Source: Aplectana chamaeleonis
Lineage: Eukaryota; Nematoda; Chromadorea; Rhabditida; Cosmocercidae
Direction: 5' to 3'
Assembly (NCBI GenBank): GCA_029168955.1
Contig: JAPDOI010001344.1
Coordinates: forward strand, 96,001 to 160,000
DNA length: 64,000 bases
Part shown: positions 20,841 to 29,834 of the stretch, piece by piece
Numbering within the stretch: position 1 is the stretch's first letter
Layout of the letters: every line of letters begins with the position of its first letter
Notes under the pieces: model-generated
The model's input: only the letters and a program-made list of their open reading frames with translations
What the model was told of the DNA's origin: nothing
Databases searched by the model: none
Translations under genes and position numbers: made by a program

Positions 20841-22037
20841 CAGGGTTGAGCAGGCCGTTGCGACCAGAGAGCACAATTTTACGACCCCCCTGGTGACCAA
20901 AATTTTTACGAACCCCCCCCCCTGGGAGGGGGAAATGGAATTCCATGAAATGAATTCCATGGAATACTTCCTAGGAATTCCATGAAATGAGATCGATTTG
21001 TGAAAGCAGAATCATCCAATTCTCACTTGGATTCTGAGTGCCCGCCCCCCCCTACTAGTTTTGCACCAAAAAAAGTCCACAAAAATTACAAAAAAAATGC
21101 TAATATTCACCCCTAACAGAGACGGAGACTATACACAAAACTACCAAGAAGGACATTTTCATTTGAGATCAGTTAGTAAAGCAACAGAAAAATAACGAAT
21201 TAATGAGTTATCTGAAAAAAAGCAATAATTACGGCAAAAAGGTGCAAAAAAAAACAAATGTATGCACAAAACGAGAGAAATTAATATTTCAAGACGGTGA
21301 ATGTGAGATAGTTTGGTAAAAAAGAAGAAAAGAGGTTAAGAATAGGAAGATTCAGAAAAAAATTCGGAAATTATCTTTTGAAAACTTTACTTTCCCTCCA
21401 AAACGCGCGCGCAACGCGGGCGCGCATTAGAGCACGCTTGGGGAGGCTTAGTACTAAATGCGGCTTTTTTAAAACGAGGTAAAGCGACGACGCTTACTGG
21501 ATTTGAGTTGTATTTATTACACTGCACTGTTATACGATCGGAATCATTTCAAAAAGAATGCCGATTACCACCTTTCGAATGAAAAAAATAGTTGCGGCAG
21601 TGAGCCCCGGGTCGCAACGGGGGATGAGCGCCGGTCGCAACGGGGATCGGCTTTAAGAAGGGATAACTCCGCGAAGGTAGCGAGTTATGCGGACTTCAAA
21701 TGACCAAATTAAAGAGCATTTCATGTAGATTTCAGATCTTTTTTTAGAATTTAAAATTTTTTACTTTCAAATGATTCTCACCGTTGCGGCGAGTTTTTTG
21801 AGCGCAGAGAAGTGCGTGAAGACGGTGCATATGCCGGTTCAACTCTGCATCAAAGCGATGTAGCGTTGAAAGACGCGGAACTAGAGTGAATAGTATTGTT
21901 TTAACATAAGTAACTCGTAGAATATGCTTTTTTTTTAATTTACGTTAATTTTTACGAACCCCCCCTTTTTCTCGAAAAAAAATCCGAAATTTTTACGACC
22001 CCACCGTTGCGACCGGTCGCAAGCCTGCCCAACCCTG
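20841..22037. mobile_element. hAT-like non-autonomous element B (1.2 kb)
   Basis: It begins CAGGGTTGAGCAGGCCGTTG and ends ...GCCTGCCCAACCCTG, flanked by GCTGGAGT at 20833-20840 and 22038-22045. The uninterrupted inverted PLE copy (about 23250-23260) has a single GCTGGAGT at the same place, which proves the insertion boundaries. Its sequence matches element A over the left 1.1 kb and the right 100 bp. Confidence 0.95.
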
Positions 22038-22045
22038 GCTGGAGT

Positions 22046-22680
22046 TCCCGGGTTATATATAGGCCCTCATCCTTCCGGTTGATCTTGGGGTCTCTCGCAT
22101 GGATCCAAAAGGCCTCGAGAGCTTTTCGCGCACTTGTCATAGCCTCTCGCGCCAGTATCTCCACTCGCACCTCAAAATCTTCCCCCCGGTGGCAATTAAT
22201 TCTATGGGTCCCCAGTGCAGTGTAACTACGCGACCTTTCCTTACCATCTAAGTGCTCTTTGATACGCACATGCAGTGGTCGAGCTGTCTCTCCGATATAT
22301 TCCTCACCGCAGCTCTGGCACGTGATGACATAGATGACACCTGTAGCAGCACAATCACCTTCCCTGCCCTGAGGGCAAATTACGCATTGTGTGGTCACGC
22401 AGGCGCGATCGTATAGGTGATTTCTGACCAGCTGACTTTTCAAATTATTGAGTGGGATATCCACCAACGCCACTGAGTTTTCCAACCCCGCTCTTCGCAA
22501 GCACTTTTTGACGGCGCTGCTCACCTCATCCGAAATGAATGGTATCATGAAGGAAATTTTATCGCTGGGCGGTCTATTCGGTCCCTGCACGCGCCCGAGT
22601 CTGGATCGGGCAAGCAAGAGCGACAGGAATCCCAAAGACTTGCTGGCCATATTGCATTTTTTAACGGATATGAAGCTCAC
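22046..22680 (-). pseudogene. PLE GIY-YIG endonuclease (copy a)
   Basis: The frame encodes SDKISFMIPFISDEVSSAVK, a Cys cluster (VTTQCVICPQGREGDC) and the catalytic domain GVIYVITCQSCGEEYIGETARP...RIKEHL, where VIY and YIG are the two hallmark tripeptides separated by about ten residues. GIY-YIG nucleases nick DNA to prime PLE retrotransposition. The domain ends near ITRELQP, where hAT element B interrupts. Upstream RT sequence is missing. The first Met (about 22680) lies in sequence not shared with copy b, so the start is uncertain. Confidence 0.85.
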
Positions 22681-22704
22681 CCAACAAGGTCCAGACCCGG
22701 GCGC

Positions 22705-23280
22705 GTGCAGGGACCGAATAGACCGCCCAGCGATAAAATTTCCTTCATGATACCATTCATCTCGGATGAGGTGAGCAGCGCCGTCAAAAAGTGCTTGCGA
22801 AGAGCGGGGTTGGAAAACTCAGTGGCGTTGGTGGATATCCCACCCAATAATTTGAAACGTCAGCTGGTCAGAAATCACCTATACGATCGCTCCTGCGTGA
22901 CCACACAATGCGTAATTTGCCCTCAGGGCAGGGAAGGTGATTGTGCTGCTACAGGTGTCATCTATGTCATCACGTGCCAGAGCTGCGGTGAGGAATATAT
23001 CGGAGAGACAGCTCGACCACTGCATGTGCTTATCAAAGAGCACTTAGATGGTAAGGAAAGGTCGCGTAGTTACACTGCACTGGGGACCCATAGAATTAAT
23101 TGCCACCGGGGGGAAGATTTTGAGGTGCGAGTGGAGATACTGGCGCGAGAGGTTATGACAAGTGCGCGAAAAGCTCTCGAGGCCTTTTGGATCCATGCGA
23201 GAGACCCCAAGATCAACCGGAAGGATGAGGGCCTATATATAACCCGGGAACTCCAGCCATATATCAGACTTGCCATCTGA
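22705..23280 (+). CDS. PLE GIY-YIG endonuclease domain (copy b, 5'-truncated)
   Basis: An intact 191-codon frame encodes the C-terminal region of a Penelope-like polyprotein. It has a linker (ISFMIPFISDEVSSAVKKCL), a Cys-rich patch (CVTTQCVICPQGREGDC) and the GIY-YIG nuclease (GVIYVITCQSCGEEYIGETA, LIKEHLDG), then HRINCHRGEDFEVRVEILAR and AFWIHARDPKINRKDEG, ending YIRLAI. It differs from copy a at only a handful of residues (for example HVL for HVR). The initiating Met is an accident of truncation and the RT part is absent, so the product alone could at most be a free nuclease domain. I expect it to be non-functional in retrotransposition. Confidence 0.8.
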   Translation: MQGPNRPPSDKISFMIPFISDEVSSAVKKCLRRAGLENSVALVDIPPNNLKRQLVRNHLYDRSCVTTQCVICPQGREGDCAATGVIYVITCQSCGEEYIGETARPLHVLIKEHLDGKERSRSYTALGTHRINCHRGEDFEVRVEILAREVMTSARKALEAFWIHARDPKINRKDEGLYITRELQPYIRLAI

Positions 23281-23484
23281 TTTTTGGCCGAATTTCTGTT
23301 CCATCGGTGCCCCACTTTACACCTACTGATCCATGATCGCTTGAGGACTTGATAAGGTACGATATATTGCCTACTTTCCTCCTGCTTATTAGTTTGAAAA
23401 TTTGGAAGTCGAATTTCTGTAGAGAGTTTACCGCTACGGCGTTTGATCGTGTATTTTCATAACCGGATTTTGCTCTTTCAGACT

Positions 23485-23525
23485 CTGAAGAAGGCGAAAC
23501 CACCGAAACGTCAGACATAAAGTCG
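23485..23525 (+). ncRNA. Hammerhead-like core in the PLE 3' region
   Basis: CTGAAGA (23485-23491) fits the hammerhead CUGANGA core. It is followed by a small possible stem (GG...CC) and GAAAC (23505-23509). PLEs are known to carry hammerhead motifs in their terminal repeats. The stems are short, and stem III/cleavage pairing is only weakly supported, so this is a candidate only. The inverted counterpart is at about 20570-20605. Confidence 0.35.
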
Positions 23526-23575
23526 GTTACTACCTCGTGCCAAGCTGTATTCAACTTCAACAATATTGTACTAAT

Positions 23576-23886
23576 GCCGAGGTTCAACGAGAGTCGTACA
23601 TGGCAACTGCTTCGAGATATTAAGCAGTTTTCGAAATGCTTTATAACCGTTATTTTACCGTGTTTACGGAAGTAGTGAGCGAGTGAAAACTTCATGAAAT
23701 ACAGTGTCCTTAATGGGACTCATCCACATGTTCTTTGCAGCCACGAAGAGGGTATTGTCATAAGTTTAGAACAGGGATAAGAACGTTGGCACAGAGATCA
23801 GAAAAAATGGCAATATTCGCACCAACGGCAGAAATAAAAATAATCACGTTTCAAAATCTGAAAAACCGTATCAAATGAACACGCAC
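23576..23886. other. Intron of the FERM gene, unassigned
   Basis: Sequence downstream of FERM exon 4 on the minus strand. It begins with the donor GTGCGTG. A GGTTTTTCAG acceptor-like site near 23845 is followed by an immediate stop in the required phase, so the next exon is not here. Confidence 0.5.
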
Positions 23887-23962
23887 CTGCTCACATTCTC
23901 CCTCAAATGAGATGGTTCAGCCGGATAGTACCGAAAACGCAAGCGAAGGGCGAGAGAGTCAG
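23887..23962 (-). CDS. FERM-domain protein, exon 4
   Basis: The 76-bp exon follows a strong acceptor (TTTTTTTCTTGCAG) and ends at the donor GTGCGTG. Completing the split codon from exon 3, it reads S-DSLALRLRFRYYPAEPSHLREN-VS and leaves two bases (AG) for the next exon. In FERM proteins this is the end of the F1 lobe and the start of F2; compare the general pattern FRVKFYPxDPxxLxEExTR. It is joined in phase to exon 3 across a 78-bp intron. The following exon, expected to continue with a YLxLQxRxDLxxGRL-type helix, was not found in the window. Confidence 0.75.
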
Positions 23963-24040
23963 CTGCAAGAAAAAAATGATCGATAGACATAAACTCGGCG
24001 AATTCCACTAACTAAACGTAAGGAATTGAAGGAAACTTAC

Positions 24041-24092
24041 ATTTGAATTGTTTTGCAATGTGTGAAATAGGTCGTGACAGATCCACCCAATA
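24041..24092 (-). CDS. FERM-domain protein, exon 3
   Basis: The 52-bp exon lies between the acceptor CTCGCTTTCAG and the donor GTAAGTTTC and encodes YWVDLSRPISHIAKQFK plus one base. This corresponds to the WL(D/E)xxKxIxKQ segment that follows the DYFGL motif in band-4.1/FRMD-type FERM domains. The introns on both sides are short (61 bp upstream, 78 bp downstream) and the phases agree (phase 0 in, phase 1 out). Confidence 0.8.
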
Positions 24093-24153
24093 CTGAAAGC
24101 GAGTGAGAACATCAGTGTTGGAAAAGATTTAAGGCTAAAATCTCACAACATAC

Positions 24154-24258
24154 ACGATGCTTATTGTGGTCCTGGAAACGAAGTCCTAGATAATCTTTTT
24201 CGTGGATGTTCTTGAGCTCACAAATGTAGTCCAATATGGCTTGTGCTGGCTGCGACCT
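24154..24258 (-). CDS. FERM-domain protein, exon 2
   Basis: The 105-bp exon follows TTTGTGTTCAG and ends at the donor GTATGTTG. It encodes 35 residues beginning RSQPAQAILDYICELKN and continuing IHEKDYLGLRFQDHNKHR. The DY-L-GLRF block with the preceding helix is the most recognisable signature of the FERM F1 (ubiquitin-like) lobe, which in 4.1/FRMD proteins helps bind membrane lipids and the tails of membrane proteins. Both splice phases are 0. The frame upstream of the acceptor stays open (24306 onwards), but splicing at the CAG gives the only continuous domain with exon 1. Confidence 0.82.
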
Positions 24259-24355
24259 CTGAACACAAATTCGCACGTTACTCTCATCAGTTAGCTCAAA
24301 ATTCAAAAGGCAAAGAAATTCAAATACCAGTGAACCAGTGAAGAAGGTGGACCAG

Positions 24356-24679
24356 CAGGGTTAAGCAGGGTAGCGACTCGCCGCAACGGAGGGTCGTAAA
24401 AGTTTCTGCAAACTTTTTGAAAAAAAATAAAATTAGGGGGGGGGGCTCGTAAGATTTTTTGGAGCGAAGGAAAATCTGAAAAAAAGGCCTAAAAATTACA
24501 AATTGTCTTTAATTACTATAATTTGAAATTTTTTCTAGTTTCTCACTGAAAAAAAGTAAAGCAATTTTTCACCTCGAAAGGGGGATCGCGAAAAACTTTC
24601 AAATTTCTGCAGAATTTTGGCCAGAAGGGGGGGGGTCGTAGCTCCGCCGAAAATTGGCGCAACGGCCTGCTTAATCCTG
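24356..24679. mobile_element. hAT-like MITE D
   Basis: The 324-bp element begins CAGGGTTAAGCAGGG and ends ...GCCTGCTTAATCCTG. The exact duplication TGGACCAG is at 24348-24355 and 24680-24687. The interior carries family-typical A-runs and GGGGGGTCGTA. Confidence 0.92.
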
Positions 24680-24772
24680 TGGACCAGTGAAAAACAGAAG
24701 CCAACAAATATAGTGCAAACAAGCTCCATAAAATGTAAAAGGTGCTGCTAGGACCGATGATTCCGACAGAAG

Positions 24773-25036
24773 CAGGGTTGAGCAGACCGTTGCGCCATTT
24801 TTCGGAGGCGCTACGACCCCCCTCCCCGTTGACCAAAATGTTTAAAAACTTCCCATAATTTTTACGATCCCCTCCCGAGAAAAAAAATCCCTAAGCTTTT
24901 TGAGGGTAAAAAATGGAGAGTTCAAATTTGTGGTAAAATTCGGTCAAATCGTACGAGGCCCCGATCTTCATTAGAAAAATCCATTTATTTTACGACCCCC
25001 CCCCGTTGCGCCTAGTCGCAACCCTGCTCAACCTTG
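24773..25036. mobile_element. hAT-like MITE E
   Basis: The 264-bp element begins CAGGGTTGAGCAGACCGTTG and ends ...CCTGCTCAACCTTG, with one change in the terminal triplet. GACAGAAG flanks both sides (24765-24772, 25037-25044). Confidence 0.92.
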
Positions 25037-25044
25037 GACAGAAG

Positions 25045-25557
25045 AAGCAATAATTTCATAAAATAAACAGCAAAGGTCAAGCAATGCGTTGTAATGTACC
25101 TCGATGGCGCTGCACCCCCCCCCCCGGTTGGCTGACCAACATTTCGAAAAATTCCGGAGAAATGTACGTCCCAAAATGTGAGATTTTTACTCTGTATCCT
25201 CCAATTTTCTATTTTTCGTTAAGTTTCGTAATTAGCACTATGCTCCACAACCTACTGACGAGCATCGGGAAGTGTCAGTTCAACAAAAACACTTCATAGA
25301 CTTTAGGCCATTGGTATACCCCCAGTCTGCGACCGCGACAGGTTCGCCCATCTGTTACGAATCGTGTCGGGACCCACACTCTCACCTTGAGAAGAGCTGT
25401 CGGGAGAACACTTTGCATGCGCAGGTCGCGTCGCAGGATTGCAGATGGGTGTTATAAATTCGAATGTTAAAACCATGCCGCAATCGGTCGCTGTCGCGGG
25501 CATCGGTCGCAGTGTTCATCTCGTTATAATTCGCTTAGCATAGCATATAATTTTTGC
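25045..25557. other. Intronic, unassigned
   Basis: A segment near 25073 (AAGGTCAAGCAATGCGTTG) resembles the left TIR of the F-type hAT elements, but no right end or duplication was found. The rest is unassigned. Confidence 0.35.
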
Positions 25558-25560
25558 TTA

Positions 25561-25979
25561 GGCGCTATTCATACTACTCAACGCCAGCGCGGTACGCGCG
25601 TGCCGCGCTGGCGTGGCGTTTGAGTATGAATGGCCCAACGCCTCGCCCGCGCGGCACGCGCGTGACGCCCGCTCCGCCATGGCGGCGATGGCCGTAATGG
25701 CTTTTTAACCATTTTCACTACTAAATCATCATCAGTTTCATTTCGTTTCTTTATAATTAATTCCATTGCTCTCCTCTGCTATCGTGGTGGTGCAAGCATT
25801 TAAAGAATTTGGTTGTTAGGCCCGCTTTTTTCCGCTCCGCCTAGGCGTCGCCGCTGGAGTATTCATAGTCTCCGCAAGCGCGGCACGCGCGTCACGCGCT
25901 TGAAAAGTATTCATACTCTAACGCCACGCCAGAGCGGCACGGGCGTGCCGCGCTGGCGTTGAGTAGTATGAATAGCGCC
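25561..25979. mobile_element. PIF/Harbinger-like MITE N1
   Basis: The 419-bp element has at least 32 bp of perfect TIR (GGCGCTATTCATACTACTCA... both ends). TTA flanks both sides (25558-25560, 25980-25982). Three-base TTA/TAA duplications and G-rich TIRs fit PIF/Harbinger. Each end also contains a long GC palindrome around GCGCGTGCCGCGC. Confidence 0.9.
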
Positions 25980-26314
25980 TTAGCTTCTGATCTATCAGTG
26001 AATGAGCCAACGGGTTATTTTGTGGATAGTTTTCCTTCTAAGTTCAAGATTTGGTCACGTCCCGATTCCGCTCAGAACTAGGCAATTATTGGAGCTGAGA
26101 AGAACTTATTCTGTGTATTGACACTGTCTCTAAGACCTCTCAATAAGGCGAAGTGATTCACTGAACTTCGTCCGCAAAGTTTCCGCACATTTACCATGTT
26201 TCCTGTTTGTTCTTGATGTGTTTGTCAATGTTCAATTCCTCCTCTTTTTGCATTTGCTCAAGTTGGAACGAGGCTTTTCTCTTGATGCAATCCAACTAAC
26301 TCACTAGTTCTATG

Positions 26315-26662
26315 CAGGGTCAAGCGGGGCGTTGCGTAACTTTTTGAAATCGTAGCGACCCCCACATAATTTTTTTCCGAAACCCACATTTTTGCGCCCC
26401 CCCCCCCAGAGGCACGATTTCTGGGCTGTTTATATTTGATTACCAAAATGACAGACGTCGAAAATCCGTTCAATAGTTGGGCTTGAGCGTCTAATGCTAC
26501 GATCCTTCCCTTTGGTAACCAAAAATATCGAGAATTTTCGGGATATCTTCACCAATTTTTAATTTTTGGTCCGAAATTTTAGCGATCCCCCTAACCTTTC
26601 TTTTCGGGCCAAAATTGTTTGCGACCCCCCGTTGCAAAATTTCGCAACCCCGCTTGACCATG
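26315..26662. mobile_element. hAT-like MITE F
   Basis: The 348-bp element begins CAGGGTCAAGCGGGGCGTTG and ends ...CCCCGCTTGACCATG, with the terminal bases slightly changed. GTTCTATG flanks both sides (26307-26314, 26663-26670). It is a subfamily of the CAGGGTTG elements. Confidence 0.9.
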
Positions 26663-26670
26663 GTTCTATG

Positions 26671-27879
26671 CTTTGCAGCTCTTAAAATAGAGCAAGTTGT
26701 TTTAACGCACAAAAATACGCGCGTGTGCTCCCTGACGAATCAAAAAATCCTATGTCTTCCAAAAAACACCTACCTTCAAAATATGAAGTAAAAACGTTGG
26801 CTCTTTTCGATGAAAAAGAGTCAAATTTATGGCGCTGCTTTTGCGTTTTTATGGCTACGACTTCTCTAAATTTTTACTATACGTGCCCTATGAACGCCCT
26901 ACAAAAAAATAGCCTTATTTTCACGTCCTTTCTGGCCCATGGTGCCTGGGCAAGACGAAAACAATTGGCGGAGTAATTGCAGCGCAATCAACGTCACCCG
27001 AGAAAGCGTAGACTGTCAATTCCATAACACGGCTGGCCATAAAAGAACAGTTGAAGGCAGGTATATATGTGGTGCCATACCAAGCAGAATTTGGATGCCA
27101 AACAGTAACAAAGCTATCCCCAAGTTCGAAATATGGAATTTTTCCGTGCTATACATCGAATTCTGCAAAGAACCGGTCTTCTCAGTCGTTTCGAGGTTTG
27201 TGGGGAACGACACATTTGGATTGTCGCCAGATACGGCTTAAATCAACATACGTCAGCGTGCTTTTGTTGCCAGGAGCGGAGCATATCGATCATGCATGAG
27301 CCTCTCCATACACACTCCCTTCCTTCCTGGACTGCTAGTATGGAGGAGATGAAAATCGTCAAAACGAAACTTTCAGCGGATCAATGTCCAGCATGGCAAT
27401 GATGAGAGCGCAGGCGACCACCATGTGTGCAAATTGATCGGTGCGGGCAATTACGTATTCAGACAGATGTCAAGACGAAAGAGACCACCCTTGAGCTCCC
27501 CGTCTACTGCTAAATGGGCTACTCGACCCATTAGTTGTAGCCGTTTCGCCTCTGAACTCGGGCGGAGATAACGAGGAATCAACGGTTCTTCATCAAATTG
27601 TTATCAAACAAAGGGAACGATCACCTTCTAACCCTCATGTGAATTGCTTCATCAAGAACAAACGAGACAAGTGATTGAAACTGAAAAGTATCTCAACAAA
27701 AGTTAATTCTAGGATCCCGGACTGAATCTCAAATCTACTTCGTGTTCAAGAAGTCCATAAAAACTAGATTCCATCGCCATTCTACAGCATATGGCACAAA
27801 ATCCATCGCACCTGGATTCGCGCCACTCTCCACAAACAATCTATTTCACGTATTTTCGTGAATGAACTACACTCAGCAG
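26671..27879. other. Intronic, unassigned
   Basis: Overlapping open frames of 80-100 codons occur on both strands (26725-27402), but none shows a known domain or consistent coding character. They lie inside the FERM intron and are not annotated as genes. Confidence 0.4.
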
Positions 27880-28065
27880 CAGGGTCAAGCGGGCCGTTGT
27901 GAAGCACCTCAGCGAAGCTACGATCCCCTCCACATGATAGATAAGCTTTTGCGGAATTTTCACACCCCCTCCCCGAATTTTAATCTTTGGTCCAAAATTC
28001 TAACGATTCCCATTCGAAAAATGCATTTTTGGCCTTCAATTTCTTTGACCCCTCCCACCACCCTT
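27880..28065. mobile_element. hAT-like MITE F', left part
   Basis: It begins CAGGGTCAAGCGGGCCGTTG like element F and continues with the family's C-rich segments. No right terminus or target duplication could be located, so it is probably truncated. Confidence 0.6.
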
Positions 28066-28097
28066 GAGGAATCACAGACGACACGGATCGAATTGAT

Positions 28098-28203
28098 ACT
28101 TTGCGTTCCTTATTGTGCGTTAGCGCAAGCTCGGCTCACGTATGTTTTAAGATATGCGCACCGAGTTTGCGCCAACGCACAACAAAGAACGCAAAGTATC
28201 GTT
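28098..28203. repeat. Palindromic repeat BB1
   Basis: GATACTTTGCGTTCCTTATT... and its complement ...AAAGAACGCAAAGTATC enclose a short centre. A diverged relative lies at 51840-51952. It is probably a small foldback MITE; the target duplication is unclear. Confidence 0.65.
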
Positions 28204-28209
28204 AGTATT

Positions 28210-29202
28210 CGTGCCGACTGTATCCTCTATAAAAAACTTAATTCTCATAACTCATGGCTCGTGTGGCGCGCGCGATGCCGCAGCCTCCGTCTGACCCCCT
28301 CATCTCTAACCTCCTCTCCGCACCAGCACGCGTAGGAGCCATGGAAATTTCGCGGTCTTACAGCCTGTACACATATGCTTGAACCTGCCCACTAAAATCA
28401 AATTCAAGTGTTATTTCGAGCAGCCAACGCTATTTCGCTAATGTTACCATCAAAAATGGTATTTTCTTGCTCTCTTGTTCATCATTCAAAGCAACAGGCA
28501 TTGATTCAGAAGAAAACGACCAATACGCCTAGACCCTTCCCTTTTCAAGTTCTACAGTGATTTTTAAACGGTCGCCTCAGGTTGTGAATCCCATCAACCA
28601 TTCAAACAAACTTTCATGTGTACCCACAAAAAAATATCTGATCAGGAACTTCCCATTCATAATGAAAAAACCGCGAAAATTCGCACACAATGAACATCCC
28701 TTCAGTCAAAAATCCTAACCATCCATTTGAACCTTTACCGGAAAAAATCAATTCAACCACAGCGAATATACCCCGATTCTTCTTCGGCGTATCGTTGTTT
28801 GCTCTGATATTGGGCGGCCGTGGTTCACACAATGCTCTGCCAGACAAGCACTTCGCTGGCGATAATTCTATTGGCAGATACGCGATCTCAGTCTAATTTC
28901 AGGAATTCTTTCGAACAAACACACACGAGAAAATTAAGCTGCCACCGTGATTGCGGGTTCTATTTGATGTGGAAACAAGGGATAAGACTGAAAGTTGAGA
29001 GACTTTTTGTGTTCGCCATATGTTCTGGGAGCGGTGCGGTTCACATGAAAGTGAAGGGAAATGTCGGTCAATGCGACAGAATAACAAAGCGAGATGAGAT
29101 GGTTACATGAGAAAGGACGAAACTGGCGCGTGTCTACGACGTCTTCGAGAATTAGAAGAAATTTTTGGTCCTAAACCGTCGAGAAATTGAAACACCCACT
29201 TA
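28210..29202. other. Intronic, unassigned
   Basis: No repeat family or coding unit was recognised. Confidence 0.35.
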
Positions 29203-29210
29203 GTTCCGAG

Positions 29211-29596
29211 TATACTTCGGCATCGAATAATTTCGAGTCATCCTATAAATGGATTTTTCTTTCGAATGACAAACTGGTTCGAGCCGTCTTCGGTTTTCAG
29301 ACAACAAGTAAGAGGTAAGCTTCTCATAAGTCATGTCTTGACAGATTTCTTTGCCTTCACAAAATCATAAATATCAATAGTTCGAAAAAATAGTCGATTA
29401 TGACTCGAAGTCGACTATTTTTCGAATAATTGATAATTATGATTTTGTGAAGGCAAAGAATTCTGCCATGGCATGACTTATGTAAAGCTTACCTCTTACT
29501 TGTTGTCTGAAAACCGAAGACGGTTCGAACCATTTTGTCATTCGAAAGAAAAATCCATTTTTAGGATGACTCGAAATTATTCGATGCCGAAGCATA
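29211..29596. mobile_element. Palindromic MITE Q1 with 8-bp TSD
   Basis: The 386-bp element is inverted nearly end to end: TATACTTCGGCATCGAATAA at the left and its complement ...TTATTCGATGCCGAAGCATA at the right. The flanks are GTTCCGAG (29203-29210) and GTTGCGAG (29597-29604), one mismatch in 8. The centre is AGTCGATTATGACTCGAAGTCGACT. A sister copy is Q2. Confidence 0.85.
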
Positions 29597-29702
29597 GTTG
29601 CGAGTAATATGACTTTTTTCGTAGAAATATCAGAGTATTGAGGATAGGTGTGTGAGAGCAATTACCATAAAAAAAGAGAACAGCAATCGATGGGTAACTT
29701 GC

Positions 29703-29834
29703 CTTAAACTCATTACAGACGGTGTCAGCATCGTTGAGCAGCTGCACGGTAACCTTGACCTCCTTGGGCGAGATGAAACTGGACCGTGCGGACAGTCGGC
29801 CGAGGAACGACGTTGAGTTGGAGTTCTGCGGCAT
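29703..29834 (-). CDS. FERM-domain protein, exon 1 (start)
   Basis: This 132-bp exon starts at an ATG (29834) with an in-frame TAG eight codons upstream and no other Met between, and ends at a GC donor (AAG|GCAAGT). It encodes MPQNSNSTSFLGRLSARSSF followed by ISPKEVKVTVQLLNDADTVC-NEFK. The segment KVTVQLLNDAD is the first beta-hairpin of the FERM F1 lobe, where family members read CTVxLLDDxE. It joins exon 2 in phase 0 to give NEFK-RSQPAQAILDYI. The short N-terminus before the FERM domain resembles FRMD3/FRMD5-like or 4.1-like proteins more than ERM proteins; the exact subfamily is a guess. Exons 1-4 give 121 residues of a longer protein. Confidence 0.78.

Larger units (their letters stand above)
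20520..22690 (-). mobile_element. Penelope-like element a, 5'-truncated, carrying hAT element B
   Basis: Once hAT element B (20841-22037) and one target duplication are removed, the minus strand reads a GIY-YIG coding segment followed by a non-coding end that terminates near 20520. This copy is the inverted partner of the PLE at 22690-23575; the two meet head to head at about 22690. The non-coding end includes CTGAAGAAGGCG...CCGAAACGTCAG on the minus strand (about 20570-20605). The RT domain is absent. Confidence 0.85.
22690..23575 (+). mobile_element. Penelope-like element b, 5'-truncated (inverted partner)
   Basis: Homology to copy a begins around CCAGACCCGGGCGCGTGCAG (22690) and runs through the GIY-YIG gene and a 3' non-coding region to about 23575 (TATTCAACTTCAACAATATTG). 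The orientation is opposite to copy a. It carries no hAT insertion and therefore preserves the empty site. Confidence 0.85.
24259..29702 (-). other. Intron 1 of the FERM gene (5.4 kb, GC-AG)
   Basis: The donor after exon 1 is AAG|GCAAGT, a GC donor with otherwise perfect consensus, and the acceptor is TTTGTGTTCAG. The intron contains hAT-like elements D, E, F and a partial F', the Harbinger-like MITE N1, the palindromic elements BB1 and Q1, and otherwise unassigned sequence. I found no further exon in it. Confidence 0.7.

Noticed and set aside
26725..27402. Intron-embedded genes on the plus strand
   Set aside because: Several overlapping ORFs on both strands, none with motifs or plausible splice structure.
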